This document shows positions 19,213 to 28,394 of a DNA stretch of 52,864 bases, piece after piece. Under the pieces are notes generated by a model. It was not told the DNA's origin. It was given only the letters and a program-made list of their open reading frames with translations, and did not search any database. Made by a program: the position numbers and the translations under genes. The DNA is from Symploca sp. SIO2C1 (GTDB lineage: Bacteria > Cyanobacteriota > Cyanobacteriia > Cyanobacteriales > Coleofasciculaceae). How positions within the stretch are numbered: the stretch's first letter is position 1; every line of letters begins with the position of its first letter. The stretch covers positions 1-52,864 of the forward strand of contig JAAHGL010000007.1 of the NCBI GenBank assembly GCA_010692635.1, in the 5' to 3' direction.

Positions 19213-19243
19213 GAGGTGGGTAAAAAACTCTACCCACTTCTTT
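19213..19243 (+). terminator. Hairpin terminator after the pilin gene
   Basis: GAGGTGGGTA pairs with TACCCACTTC (one G-T pair) around an 8-base loop and ends in CTTCTTT. It starts 16 bases after the pilin stop. The T-run is short, so termination may be partial and allow read-through into the glycosyltransferase gene. Confidence 0.6.
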
Positions 19244-19445
19244 GAATGAGCGTCTGACGACGCAGGCAACAGCTCATCTGGCAATAGGCAACAGGATCAA
19301 TACCGCATGGAAAAAGAAGATGAGAAACAAGTCAGCTTCTTTTGGCTCCTTCTGCCCTCTGCCCTCTGCCTTTTTTCACCAAGAGTACAAGCGATCAATC
19401 ACAAGCTTTTACTCACAATGCAAGGAAGGAAAATCCCCATTCCCG

Positions 19446-21662
19446 ATGATTGTTGAATGCGCTTTGACTAATGTAGCTAACTGGCAACAAGAAGCTAATC
19501 AATATCTACTCCAAGAAGACTATAGCCAAGCGGCAAAATTGTATGAGCAGTTAATAGCTGCTCAACCGGATGTTAAATCCCACTACTGGCACTTAGGCTT
19601 GATGCTGCTGCTGCAAGGGCAAGAAGTTGAAGCGCAGACAACCTGGTTACTGGTAATGGCCGAGGGTGAGCCGGAAGAGGTTGAAATCTGGACGACAGAA
19701 CTTGCAGAAGTTCTACAAACAGAAGCCATCAGGCAGGAAGAATTAGCCAATTATTCCCTAGCTTGGGCGCTCCGGCAACATCTGCGAGAAATTAGCCCGA
19801 CAGAAATTAACAATCTCTTGCAGTTGATGGATTTAGCCCTCAAGCTGGAGATTTTTACTGATGAGGAGATGGCAGCTCTAGGCGTCGTTGAACTCCTTAA
19901 CTCAGGTGAACAGATTAGTCTAGACATTGATTTACTGTTAAAAGTATTACAAAGTGTCCTAGAAAAGGCTTTTTGGCATAGTTCAGCTTTGGAATTCGCC
20001 ACAGCCTGTGTTACCCATGTCCAACCTCCTGTAGAGTTTCTGATTGTTTTATTACCGGCATCAATTAAAATTGCCTACTCGTTAAAGTGTCCGGGATTAG
20101 CAGCAAAATTCCTGGCACTGTATTTACGTTTAGAACCAGAGCATATCGAAGTTCTGCGCCATCTATCCTGTTTTTATCAAAATGCAGGAGAATATACTCA
20201 AGGAATAGAAACAGCCAAGTTATGTAAGTCTTTATCACAAACCCTGCCAGACAAAATTAGTGGTGCTTATATCTTATTGCGAGCTTTAATGAGTGCAGGT
20301 GGATATTGGCAGGAAGCTTGTAAAGTTTTGCAGGAGCAAGAACAGCTAATTGTTGCCCTGTTCCAAGAACAACCAGCATTACCGAACCAAGCTACAGTCC
20401 AACGCCTATTTAATTCCACTTATTTTCTCCCTTATATACAGGACGAACCAAAAAGAAATCGGTATATTCAAAATCAAATCGCGCAGCTTTGCCAAGCTAA
20501 TGTGCGGATATATGGTAAAGAGAAAGCTGAGGTATACACTCAGCTTGTCAGAGGTAGTAAAACTAAACCCCTTAAGATTGGATACTTATCCCATTGTCTG
20601 AGAAGCCATTCAGTAGGCTGGTTGGCACGCTGGGTATTTAAGTATTATGACCGGGAACGCTTTCAAATTTATCCCTATTTGATTAACTACAGTCAGCTTA
20701 ACGACCCTTTACAAGAATGGTATCTCCATCAAGGAGAGCAAGTATACCGAGGAGATAGTGATGGGGTGGAAATTGCTGAAAAAATTTATCAAGATGAAAT
20801 TGATATTTTGATTGATCTTGATAGCATCACTTTGGATACTACCTGCGAGATTATGGCACTCAAGCCAGCACCAGTTCAAGTTACTTGGCTGGGTTGGGAT
20901 GCATCCGGTGTGCCAGCAGTGGATTACTTTCTTGCAGATCCTTATGTTTTACCGGAATCTGCTCAAGATTACTATACGGAAACTATCTGGAGACTGCCTC
21001 AAACTTATGTGGCAGTTGATGGTTTTGAGGTGGCTGTGCCTACCCTACGTCGGGATCAGTTAGATATTCCCGATGATGCTGTCGTGTATCTTTGCCCTCA
21101 GAAGGGATACAAGCTTAATTCAGTCATAGCACGACTACAAATGAAAATTCTCAAGGAAGTTCCTAATAGCTACTTTCTGATTAAAGGTAGAGCAGATAAA
21201 CAGTCGATTGAAAGCTTCTTTAACCAGATTGCTGAAGAAGAAGGTGTCGATACTGAGCGCTTGAAATTCTTGCCGGAGTTTGTCTCAGAACATGTTCATC
21301 GAGCCAATTTAGGCATCGCTGATGTGGTATTAGATACCTATCCCTATAATGGAGCTACTACTACTCTTGAAACACTGTGGATGGGTATCCCGATAGTTAC
21401 CAGAGTTGGGCAACAATTTTCAGCTCGTAATAGTTACACCATGATGCTCAATGCTGGTATAACCGAAGGAATTGCTTGGACTGATGAAGAATATCTCGAG
21501 TGGGGAATTCGTTTAGGCAAAGATGCTGCATTACGACAACAAATCTCCTGGCAACTGCGGCAATCCCGACAAACAGCTCCTTTATGGAATGCTAAACAAT
21601 TTACCCGCGAAATGGAAAAAGCCTACGAGCAAATGTGGCAAAGATATCTTGATACTAAATAG
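19446..21662 (+). CDS. TPR - SPINDLY/OGT-like glycosyltransferase (GT41 type)
   Basis: A 738-residue protein from the ATG at 19446. The frame is open back to a TTG at 19242, but those 68 codons contain low-complexity CTGCCCT repeats and no family similarity. Residues about 1-330 are TPR-like helical repeats (EDYSQAAKLYEQLIAAQPD). The C-terminal half is the Glyco_transf_41 catalytic region: LKIGYLS, APVQVTWLGWDASG and the UDP-site segment DTYPYNGATTTLETLWMGIP with RVGQQFSARNSY. Family members transfer GlcNAc or related sugars to Ser/Thr of proteins. It sits between a pilin and two further surface-glycan genes, so pilin or surface-protein O-glycosylation is a reasonable inference. It is followed after 11 bases by the GT4 gene. 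Confidence 0.85.
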   Translation: MIVECALTNVANWQQEANQYLLQEDYSQAAKLYEQLIAAQPDVKSHYWHLGLMLLLQGQEVEAQTTWLLVMAEGEPEEVEIWTTELAEVLQTEAIRQEELANYSLAWALRQHLREISPTEINNLLQLMDLALKLEIFTDEEMAALGVVELLNSGEQISLDIDLLLKVLQSVLEKAFWHSSALEFATACVTHVQPPVEFLIVLLPASIKIAYSLKCPGLAAKFLALYLRLEPEHIEVLRHLSCFYQNAGEYTQGIETAKLCKSLSQTLPDKISGAYILLRALMSAGGYWQEACKVLQEQEQLIVALFQEQPALPNQATVQRLFNSTYFLPYIQDEPKRNRYIQNQIAQLCQANVRIYGKEKAEVYTQLVRGSKTKPLKIGYLSHCLRSHSVGWLARWVFKYYDRERFQIYPYLINYSQLNDPLQEWYLHQGEQVYRGDSDGVEIAEKIYQDEIDILIDLDSITLDTTCEIMALKPAPVQVTWLGWDASGVPAVDYFLADPYVLPESAQDYYTETIWRLPQTYVAVDGFEVAVPTLRRDQLDIPDDAVVYLCPQKGYKLNSVIARLQMKILKEVPNSYFLIKGRADKQSIESFFNQIAEEEGVDTERLKFLPEFVSEHVHRANLGIADVVLDTYPYNGATTTLETLWMGIPIVTRVGQQFSARNSYTMMLNAGITEGIAWTDEEYLEWGIRLGKDAALRQQISWQLRQSRQTAPLWNAKQFTREMEKAYEQMWQRYLDTK

Positions 21663-21673
21663 GGTGTGGTAGC

Positions 21674-22849
21674 TTGGAGAAGCTTAAAATCGTTATTTTA
21701 ACCAATCTTTATCCTCCCCAAGTGATTGGAGGATATGAACGAGCGATCGCTGATTGCGCTCGATTGTTGCATTGTCGCCATCACGAAGTTCTGGTTTTGA
21801 CAAGTGACACCCAAGCTCATACTACCAATTGTACAGAGACAGATTCAGAACCGATCATTCGGCGCTGCTTATCCTTAGGTGGAGCTTGGACTAACCAAGG
21901 TACATACTGGTTTTCCCCAGAACAAGTAGCATCAGTGACTCAGAAAAATCGACAAATTCTGGCTCAAGAGTTGTTAGCTTTCCAACCAGATGTCTGTCTA
22001 GCCGGTAATATTGATTTCTTGGGGTTGGAACTCCTCGAACAGATTTTGGCAGCAGGCGTACCCGTGGCTCACTATGTGATGAATGCTAACCCTGGCTATT
22101 TTCCTGAGCTAGCACCCCGGAGTAGTCAACATCAGTATCTCACCTGTAGCGATTGGCTGCGCCAGCATTTACAGCAACAGGGTTACCCAACAGAAACTAC
22201 CCAAGTTATTTATCCTGGTGCAGCAGTTGAGGAATTTTATCAAGCAGAACTTCCCTCCCATGCTGAGCTCCGAATTGCCTATGCGAGTTTAGTGATGCCT
22301 TACAAAGGAGCCGATGTTCTTATTGAGGCTCTTTCTTTGCTTCATGCTGCTGGTGTTAAGTTTAGGGCTACTATTGCTGGGGGTACAATTCAACCAGAAT
22401 TTGTTCAGGCTCTCCACGAGTTTATTGAGTCAGAAGGAATGCAAGAGTTGGTGGAGTTTCCTGGTGCTCTCTCCCGACAGGAACTCAAGCAACTGTATCG
22501 AACCCACAATGTGCTAGTATTCCCTTCCCGCTTTCAAGAACCTTTCGGCATTAGCCAAATTGAAGCAATGGGTGCGGGATTAACACTGATTACTAGTGGT
22601 ACAGGAGGAGCAGGGGAGATAATTGAAAATGGCAAGAGCGGATTCCTCTTTGAGTCGGAAAATTGTCTTGCTCTAGCAGAAGTTTTGTCCTCTCTCCCAA
22701 CAGATCCTGCTGAGTGGGAAGCTATTACTCAAAAAGGACAGCAACGGGCTATGCTTCAATTTAGTCAAGCACGAGCCGTTGAGCAACTAGAATCAGTTTT
22801 GTCTAAGCTGGCAGCTAGAGCTTGTTCAAAAATTGACAATGGACAATGA
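21674..22849 (+). CDS. GT4-family glycosyltransferase
   Basis: A 391-residue retaining GT-B glycosyltransferase. The N-terminal Rossmann half has KIVILTNLYPPQVIGGYERA. The C-terminal nucleotide-sugar half has LRIAYASLVMPYKGADVLIEAL and the E-x7-E motif region FPSRFQEPFGISQIEAMGAGLTLI with GGAGEII. The start is a TTG 11 bases after the preceding stop, chosen because MEKLKIVIL matches the usual family beginning and no ATG lies nearby. The close spacing suggests translational coupling with the SPINDLY-like gene. The acceptor is unknown; a glycan on the pilin or another surface molecule is possible. Confidence 0.85.
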   Translation: MEKLKIVILTNLYPPQVIGGYERAIADCARLLHCRHHEVLVLTSDTQAHTTNCTETDSEPIIRRCLSLGGAWTNQGTYWFSPEQVASVTQKNRQILAQELLAFQPDVCLAGNIDFLGLELLEQILAAGVPVAHYVMNANPGYFPELAPRSSQHQYLTCSDWLRQHLQQQGYPTETTQVIYPGAAVEEFYQAELPSHAELRIAYASLVMPYKGADVLIEALSLLHAAGVKFRATIAGGTIQPEFVQALHEFIESEGMQELVEFPGALSRQELKQLYRTHNVLVFPSRFQEPFGISQIEAMGAGLTLITSGTGGAGEIIENGKSGFLFESENCLALAEVLSSLPTDPAEWEAITQKGQQRAMLQFSQARAVEQLESVLSKLAARACSKIDNGQ

Positions 22850-22933
22850 ACAATGAATAATAGACAATTACCTCTTCAATCAAGAAAGAGGATTGATAAT
22901 TAGAAAAAAAATTAATTATTTTCTCCTTTCAAT

Positions 22934-22982
22934 ATCAATTATCAATTATCAATTATCAATTATCAATTATCAATTATCAATT
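22934..22982 (+). repeat. (ATCAATT)7 heptanucleotide array abutting a start codon
   Basis: Seven exact 7-bp units end at 22982, and the ATG of the FkbM gene starts at 22983. No Shine-Dalgarno sequence remains in the normal window. The array is open in the gene's frame, encoding a repetitive IINYQLS, so an upstream start at 22893 would extend the protein. Confidence 0.95.
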
Positions 22983-23963
22983 ATGTCTTTATTCGTACCA
23001 AGCCTCAAAGAAAGTGGTCAGCTTGAGCAAGTACACATGACAGTTTGCATTGTTGGCTCTCGGAAGTTATTACAAGGTGATGACTATGGTTCGGGACCTT
23101 GGGGATTACTTGCTCCTAACCTGACTATTTATGGATTTGATGCCGATGCTGATGCTTGTGAAGTAGCTAATGCAGAAGTGGAAGCGAGACAGATTAATTG
23201 GACGGAAAAACATATTCCCCTAGCCTTGGCTAAGTCCGAAGGAGAATCTACACTTTATGTCACCAAAAGTTTAGATTGTAGTTCATTGTATGCCCCTAAC
23301 GAACCTTACATCAAGCGGCTGAATGGATTTAGAGATTCACTCCAATTAGAGTTTACTGTAGAACTGGAAACCACTACTCTAGATACTTTTTGTCAATCGG
23401 AGGGAATTGAGGAAATTGATTTCCTTCAAGTTGATGTGCAAGGAGCAGAACTTGATGTCTTAGCAGGAGCTTCGGTACTTTTAGAAAGCACGATATTGGG
23501 TGTTCAAGCTGAAGTTGAGTTTTCTCAGTTATACGCCAATCAACCTCTTTTCGCTGATGTAGATCCCTACCTTAGAAAGCGTGGTTTTGTACTATTTGAT
23601 CTACTGACAGATCATTACTGGTGTCGCTCTACTCGTGCTTGCTCACCCGTGCGTTCACCAGCTCGTGCCGGTCAATTAATCTGGGCAGATGCTTGCTACT
23701 TCCGTGATCCCATTAGGGAGGATGCCAAGACAGTAATCAAAGAACCAAAGCGTATCTTGAAACTAGCATGTATAGCTGATATTCTGGGTTTTCCAGACTA
23801 TACTCTAGAATTACTAGAATATTTGACAGTTCAGCATGGTGATGATCCTCAATACAACTTTGCTCGTAATATAATTGAGACTCTATCCAAGTTTCCAGAG
23901 TTGGTTAATCAGGGACTTGATTCTCTGGCTGTAGTTGCTAATATTCGCGATCGCCTAAATTGA
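22983..23963 (+). CDS. FkbM-family methyltransferase
   Basis: A 326-residue protein from the ATG at 22983. An in-frame start at 22893 would add 30 residues made by the heptamer array and is rejected as the main start. FkbM features are LTIYGFDADADACEVANA (SAM-binding loop with acidic residue), TTTLDTFCQSEGIEEIDFLQVDVQGAELDVLAGA (the conserved D-Q-GAE-VL-G signature) and a late VLFDLL. Such enzymes usually O-methylate sugars or lipids. Placed last in the pilin-GT41-GT4 cluster, it may cap a surface glycan. The spacer from the GT4 gene is 133 bases and contains the repeat array. Confidence 0.85.
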   Translation: MSLFVPSLKESGQLEQVHMTVCIVGSRKLLQGDDYGSGPWGLLAPNLTIYGFDADADACEVANAEVEARQINWTEKHIPLALAKSEGESTLYVTKSLDCSSLYAPNEPYIKRLNGFRDSLQLEFTVELETTTLDTFCQSEGIEEIDFLQVDVQGAELDVLAGASVLLESTILGVQAEVEFSQLYANQPLFADVDPYLRKRGFVLFDLLTDHYWCRSTRACSPVRSPARAGQLIWADACYFRDPIREDAKTVIKEPKRILKLACIADILGFPDYTLELLEYLTVQHGDDPQYNFARNIIETLSKFPELVNQGLDSLAVVANIRDRLN

Positions 23964-24022
23964 AATTTAGGTCAAAATCGATACCTCAGGGTGTAGTTTT
24001 TTCTATGAATTATCTCACCTAG

Positions 24023-24148
24023 ATGCTGCTTGTTTTAGTGAAGAACTTCTTCTGGCCGGAATTCCTGCTGGGCGAGAAGCTGACACCAGAAGGGGTAATG
24101 CAAGACTGCGTTGCGATGTTCCTGTCTCACTACAAAACGGACTCATAA
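24023..24148 (+). CDS. Possible 41-residue small protein
   Basis: An ATG-started frame with protein-like composition (VKNFFWPEFLLGEKL, then TPEGVMQDCVAMFL) between the FkbM and thiO-thiG genes. It has no evident ribosome site and no recognised family. It could equally be the C-terminal relic of a lost gene. Low certainty. Confidence 0.25.
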   Translation: MLLVLVKNFFWPEFLLGEKLTPEGVMQDCVAMFLSHYKTDS

Positions 24149-24189
24149 GCTTCCGCGTCGTATTTTCGCCAAACCTAAAACCTAACACC

Positions 24190-26193
24190 TTAAATTATCG
24201 TACCTGTTAGGGGTGAACTGGCACTGGCATAGCTTTTTACTGGCATACGACCGGCAATATAAGCCAGGCGCCCCGCTTCTGTTGCCATACCCATAGCTTT
24301 ACCCATTGCAATCGGATTGTGAGCTAATGCGATCGCACTATTAATTAGTAAAGCATCTGCTCCCAACTCCATCGCATAAGCTGCTTCACTGGGAGTACCA
24401 ATACCAGCATCTACTACTACTGGTACTCCTGCCTCTTCGATAATTATTTGGATATTCGCTGCATTCTTGATTCCTTGTCCCGAACCAATCGGTGACCCCA
24501 AAGGCATTACTGTTACACACCCTGCCTCTTCTAGGTGCTTGGCTAATAAGGGGTCAGCATTAATGTAGGGCAAAACAGCAAAGCCTTCTTTCACTAATTG
24601 TTCTGCTGCCTTTAATGTACCAATCGGGTCAGGGAGCAAATACTTCGGGTCAGGGATCACTTCTAACTTGACAAAATTATTGTCCTCCTGTCCCAACAAC
24701 TTGGCCATTTCTCGACCCAGTCGCGCTACCCGCACTGCTTCCTCCGCGGTTTTACAACCAGCAGTGTTTGGTAGCATCCACAATTTTGTCCAATCAAGTG
24801 CCTCTGAAAGGCCTTCATGACCAGGAGCTTTAGTTTGCACTCGACGGACAGCTACCGTAACAATTTTACTGCCACTAGCAGCAATACTCTGCTGCATTAG
24901 TTCTAGGTTAGGATACTTCCCTGTGCCAGTCATCAGGCGGGAGGAAAAACTTCGACCGGCAATGGTTAGCTGTTGGGAGGTAGATGATTCAGTGAGCACT
25001 GAGTTATCGGATTGCACCACCGGTGTGGGGCGGGAATTACTGGAAACACTTATCATTTGAGTTGCTGGAGCTCGGGAGGATTTATGGAAAAATCTGTCAT
25101 AGTGAAAATGAGCTAGTAGGGGGGTAGACTTCTGCTGCACAATTAAATCAGCTAGCAATAATGCTGTTACTGGTGCTAGAAGAATACCATTGCGATGGTG
25201 GCCTGTCGCTAGGGAGAGATTTTCCAGGGAACTAGAACCAAGAATTGGCAATTTATCCGGTGTTGTTGGTCGAAATCCCCACCAGCACTCCTGAATTGGC
25301 CAGTCCTGTAATTGGGGATACAACCGCATAGCTCGTTCTAAGAGAGTGTGAATCCCGGCTGGAGTATTATGGGGTGTCCAGCCGACATTTTCACTTGTAG
25401 CACCCACCAACAGACGACCATCTCGCCGGGGCACTAGATAAATTCCCGAGCCATAGATTACCCGCTGTAGCGAAGGCTGATGGTTGTCTATGGGGACTTT
25501 GAGAGATAAGATCTGACCTTTGAGGGGATGTACTGGCAGGGGTAATAAGTCTCGAAACCAAGCACCAGTTGCTAGCACATAATGATCTGCCTGAAACTCA
25601 CCTGCGGAAGTTCTGACGCCACAGACAAAACCACCTTGGGGCTCTATTGCCTCAACTTCTACTCCTTCCCGGAAATCTATACCCAATTCCTGAACAGCAA
25701 GCCTTAATGATTGAGCCAGCGCTCGGTTATCTACCTGAGCATCTTCTGGATACCACCAACCACCGACTACATCTTTCCCTAAACCAAGTTGATATAAATG
25801 AATAGCATCTCTATCTAACCAGAGTGCACTAGGAGCATTATTCCCATATTTACCCTCTGGATGACCATTTTCGCTATTGCTTAACTGTGGAGTATTGTAT
25901 ACAGGAGCTAAAAAGCCGCAGGGCCAGTAGCCGGTAGCAACACCAGTGAGCTGTTCAAGTTTGCGAATCCATTCGGGATACAATGAGCGCGACCAAAGGC
26001 ATAAATCCAACATCGGACCAGCGGGAATAGCTTCTGCTTGAGGAGCCAGCATTCCTGCTGCAGCTAGGCTCGAGCCCTGTTGGAAGTCCCGGTTTAAAAC
26101 GGTGACTTTTGCACCACGCAAATTCAGTTCAACAGCGATCGCTAAACCGATCACCCCACCACCGATAATGAGAATGTCACTTGTTGCGTTCAT
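24190..26193 (-). CDS. thiO/thiG: Bifunctional glycine oxidase ThiO - thiazole synthase ThiG
   Basis: A 667-residue fusion found in many cyanobacteria. Residues 1 to about 370 are ThiO, an FAD-dependent glycine oxidase with the dinucleotide motif [13 protein letters not shown] and the C-terminal [14 protein letters not shown]. It makes iminoglycine. A 35-residue Ser/Thr-rich linker leads to ThiG (about 405-667), the TIM-barrel thiazole phosphate synthase with [11 protein letters not shown], the Lys-containing [25 protein letters not shown] and [13 protein letters not shown]. Fusion channels the unstable imine to thiazole formation in thiamine synthesis. No THI-box riboswitch was recognised upstream. 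A six-unit AATTTAG array begins nine bases before the start codon. Confidence 0.95.
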   Translation of the reverse strand: MNATSDILIIGGGVIGLAIAVELNLRGAKVTVLNRDFQQGSSLAAAGMLAPQAEAIPAGPMLDLCLWSRSLYPEWIRKLEQLTGVATGYWPCGFLAPVYNTPQLSNSENGHPEGKYGNNAPSALWLDRDAIHLYQLGLGKDVVGGWWYPEDAQVDNRALAQSLRLAVQELGIDFREGVEVEAIEPQGGFVCGVRTSAGEFQADHYVLATGAWFRDLLPLPVHPLKGQILSLKVPIDNHQPSLQRVIYGSGIYLVPRRDGRLLVGATSENVGWTPHNTPAGIHTLLERAMRLYPQLQDWPIQECWWGFRPTTPDKLPILGSSSLENLSLATGHHRNGILLAPVTALLLADLIVQQKSTPLLAHFHYDRFFHKSSRAPATQMISVSSNSRPTPVVQSDNSVLTESSTSQQLTIAGRSFSSRLMTGTGKYPNLELMQQSIAASGSKIVTVAVRRVQTKAPGHEGLSEALDWTKLWMLPNTAGCKTAEEAVRVARLGREMAKLLGQEDNNFVKLEVIPDPKYLLPDPIGTLKAAEQLVKEGFAVLPYINADPLLAKHLEEAGCVTVMPLGSPIGSGQGIKNAANIQIIIEEAGVPVVVDAGIGTPSEAAYAMELGADALLINSAIALAHNPIAMGKAMGMATEAGRLAYIAGRMPVKSYASASSPLTGTII

Positions 26194-26201
26194 TGGACAA
26201 A

Positions 26202-26243
26202 AATTTAGAATTTAGAATTTAGAATTTAGAATTTAGAATTTAG
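26202..26243 (+). repeat. (AATTTAG)6 heptanucleotide array upstream of thiO-thiG
   Basis: Six exact 7-bp units immediately upstream of the minus-strand start codon, so the thiO-thiG leader contains the array (read as CTAAATT). Confidence 0.95.
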
Positions 26244-26284
26244 AATTATTTTTCTTCATTCTGCATTCTCTACTCCTTCTCCGG

Positions 26285-26380
26285 TGGGGCAGCACGGGGA
26301 AGTAAAACTAAAGATCGTGAAATGTCCTATGCAATGGCTCCGAGTCAATGAGAAGCCCGTGCTATAACCCTAGGTTTAGC
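26285..26380. mobile_element. Possible IS200/IS605-type end remnant
   Basis: TCAATGAGAAGCCCGTGCTATA (split here as TCAATGAGAAG at 26345 and CCCGTGCTATA) resembles the conserved right-end/omega-RNA tail seen after tnpB in cyanobacterial IS605-type elements. AGCACGGG (26291-26298) pairs with CCCGTGCT (26356-26363), so a structured RNA is possible. No tnpA or tnpB remains. The assignment rests on motif memory only. Confidence 0.3.
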
Positions 26381-26473
26381 GACGGTAGCTGTCACGACGC
26401 GCTATGACACGTCCACTAAATCCGTATTAATTCTCTAAACAAGAAACAACTACAACTCAAGAGGCACAATTTC

Positions 26474-26839
26474 CTACCATAGGGCTGGTACTGGTGAATT
26501 CTGATTCGCTGAACCCTCTGGATCTGTAGTAACCTCCTCAGAATTTTGAGGTTTTGGTGGAGGAGGCGGATTATCCGCTTGAGCTATTGTCGGCGCAGGT
26601 GCAGGTGGAGGGGGTGGATTGTTAGCCGAACCCTCTGGGTCTATAGTAACCTCAGGATTATTGAGTTCAACTGCTGTTTGGGGGACAGTAGTCCCTGATG
26701 CTTCTTGGGTTTGACTTGCCGTCTGATTTCTACCCCGGAAAGGAAAACGCCAAGCGAATGCAACCCCGACAAGGGAGGCAACCCCAATTGCCATGAGCAT
26801 CAATCCAAGAATTAATTTGTTCGAGCTTCTTCTTGCCAT
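26474..26839 (-). CDS. Membrane-anchored proline-rich protein, unknown function
   Basis: A 121-residue protein. Residues about 9-29 (LILGLMLMAIGVASLVGVAF) form an N-terminal membrane anchor. The rest is a flexible extracytoplasmic or lumenal tail with a duplicated unit: EVTIDPEGSANNPPPPPAPAP near the middle and EVTTDPEGSANQNSPVPALW at the end, joined by NPPPPPKP. No catalytic features and no family recognised. It lies between thiO-thiG and DUF4079 on the same strand, 48 bases downstream of the latter, so co-transcription with DUF4079 is possible. Confidence 0.65.
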   Translation of the reverse strand: MARRSSNKLILGLMLMAIGVASLVGVAFAWRFPFRGRNQTASQTQEASGTTVPQTAVELNNPEVTIDPEGSANNPPPPPAPAPTIAQADNPPPPPKPQNSEEVTTDPEGSANQNSPVPALW

Positions 26840-26887
26840 ACCTAATTTAGGATAAAAAATACTGCATCGGTGGATTTGAGAAAATTA

Positions 26888-27325
26888 TTAGGGTAAGTAT
26901 TTTTGCACAACCTGCCAGCCAGAGATAGAAACCCAAGTAAATCCTAGCAATAGTGCAATGTTTGTTCCTACGTGAACAGAACGTGCCCAAGGTTGCTTCT
27001 GGCTAATTTGGGTGGAACTGCTTGCTGAAAGCAATACTAACGCTACAGCAGATAATCCAGCAACTATATGTTCTGAATGCCCCAAACTACCATAATGACC
27101 TAGAGTACCCACAATACCGATCATCAGCAGGAGCAAGACTAGAATTACCATTACCCAGCCAGTGATATAGTGCACAGGCTGCAACCAAGGACGCTGCCGA
27201 TGCCCATAATTGCGCTTAAAAAACAGCATACTGCCGGTAATGCCCAAGACTAAATAGGCAAACAGCGACAAACCCATTGACCATGCAGCTATCTTCCATA
27301 GCCAGAGAAATGAAGGTAGATCCAC
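26888..27325 (-). CDS. DUF4079 membrane protein
   Basis: A 145-residue protein with four hydrophobic segments and the family-typical opening MDLPSFLWLWKIAAWSMG. It has histidines at YGHRQRPWLQPVHYITGW, GTLGHYGSLGHSEH and WARSVHVGTN. Paired His residues in four helices are reminiscent of membrane cytochrome b-type proteins, so haem binding is possible but not demonstrated here. The family is widespread in cyanobacteria and has no assigned function. It probably forms a transcript with the proline-rich protein downstream. Confidence 0.8.
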   Translation of the reverse strand: MDLPSFLWLWKIAAWSMGLSLFAYLVLGITGSMLFFKRNYGHRQRPWLQPVHYITGWVMVILVLLLLMIGIVGTLGHYGSLGHSEHIVAGLSAVALVLLSASSSTQISQKQPWARSVHVGTNIALLLGFTWVSISGWQVVQKYLP

Positions 27326-27628
27326 AGTGCGATTGCCAAAACTAGTGTGCTATTTTCTAACCTTCATGATACGACTAAGGGGTTGCAAAATTTAGCAACC
27401 CCTAAGATATAGGCGATTTTTGAAAATGATTGCACCCAGGAGGCGGTGCGTTACGCTGCGCTAACACACCCTACGATAGTAATAGGTAGGTTGGGTGAAG
27501 CGGTAGCGTAACCCAATGCCGGAGCATATTCCGTTCGGTTTCACTTCGTTCCACCTAACCTACAGTTTTATTCGTGTCACGGCACTATGATAGGTACATT
27601 CTTTCCGAGCAAATCACCTTAAGCTGAT
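27326..27628. repeat. Intergenic region with dispersed palindromic repeats
   Basis: It contains GGTGCGTTACGCTGCGCTAACACACC (about 27440-27467, broken palindrome related to the 12.6-kb element). It also contains a second element whose ends GTAGGTTGGGTG...(27487) and CACCTAACCTAC (27550-27562) are inverted; the latter family recurs at 49519-49605. No gene is seen. Confidence 0.7.
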
Positions 27629-28015
27629 TTAGCCTACAACAGCGAGATTCAAATTTTCTGTGGTGATTGGAGTTTTTCTACTAACTGATTCTAGGTTTTG
27701 CCTAGGATTACTAGTTTGTGCGACTTGTTCGGGAACCAGCTTCTTGGAGGAAGGACCGTTTTCTTCGACACACAAGCGAACACATGGTATCGTATCTGAA
27801 AGAATGGCACTGGCCATCATACCGGTATGAATCTCAAGCAAAGCTGCTGGCAGAGCTTCAAACACCAAGCGCTGACCAGGAAAAATGACTCGCTCAAAAT
27901 ACCAGTTGGGAATATTTGTAATTCGCGCTATCTGAATCTGACTAGTAGCATTTACGTAGCAGCAGATGATTTTATCCTTCTTATCAGAAGGTAGGGGATC
28001 TAAAATTTGAGCCAT
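27629..28015 (-). CDS. DUF1830 protein
   Basis: A 128-residue cyanobacterial protein. The first 90 residues fit DUF1830 closely: MAQILDPLP, KIICCYVNATSQIQIARITN, PNWYFERVIFPGQRLVFEA and LEIHTGMMASAILSDTIPC. The C-terminal 35 residues are polar and variable. The function is unknown. It is a small soluble protein with a pair of adjacent Cys (residues 18-19). It is transcribed away from the radical SAM gene, with a 379-base region between them serving both promoters. Confidence 0.85.
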   Translation of the reverse strand: MAQILDPLPSDKKDKIICCYVNATSQIQIARITNIPNWYFERVIFPGQRLVFEALPAALLEIHTGMMASAILSDTIPCVRLCVEENGPSSKKLVPEQVAQTSNPRQNLESVSRKTPITTENLNLAVVG

Positions 28016-28394
28016 GACAGCAGATTTGTTAAAGACTAACTTTTTATTACTCCAACTAAGTTAACACTTGCGATCCCCGTTAGCTGTAATCATAACTACA
28101 AATCACTAACACCCAGCTCAACTGGCTGGGAGTCACTTGGGGTTATAACCCTGTTTTGGCAGATTATTCGTTTTTTTAGGCTATATTTGGCAACTTTCCA
28201 AGGGAATGCTTATTCTTGAGGGCTCTGTAGAGCTCTTAACATTTGTGACTCAGTTTTTAATTTCTTTTTACTTCCGTGGCTTTTTTTTCTGAAAAAACCC
28301 TAAAGTTGAGGTAAATGGGCAATTTTGCTAAAGTTAAGTTATGTGAAAATAATTTTCATAAACTTTGTAAAAATTAAGGCAGTGGGAATTTACA
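28016..28394. other. Divergent promoter region between DUF1830 and the radical SAM gene
   Basis: 379 AT-rich bases without a gene. A CCCAGC/GCTGGG hairpin lies at about 28112-28130. Exact promoters cannot be fixed. GGCAGTGGGA precedes the radical SAM start as a weak ribosome site. Confidence 0.4.

Noticed and set aside
19242-19445. N-terminal extension of the SPINDLY-type transferase from a TTG
   Set aside because: The 68 codons contain low-complexity repeats and overlap the pilin terminator; the ATG at 19446 begins the TPR-like region.
22893-22982. N-terminal extension of the FkbM protein
   Set aside because: It is made of heptamer-encoded repeats; family similarity begins after the ATG at 22983.
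26194-26473. TPP riboswitch for thiO-thiG
   Set aside because: No THI-box core (CTGAGA...ACCTGAT-like) was seen on the minus strand of the leader.
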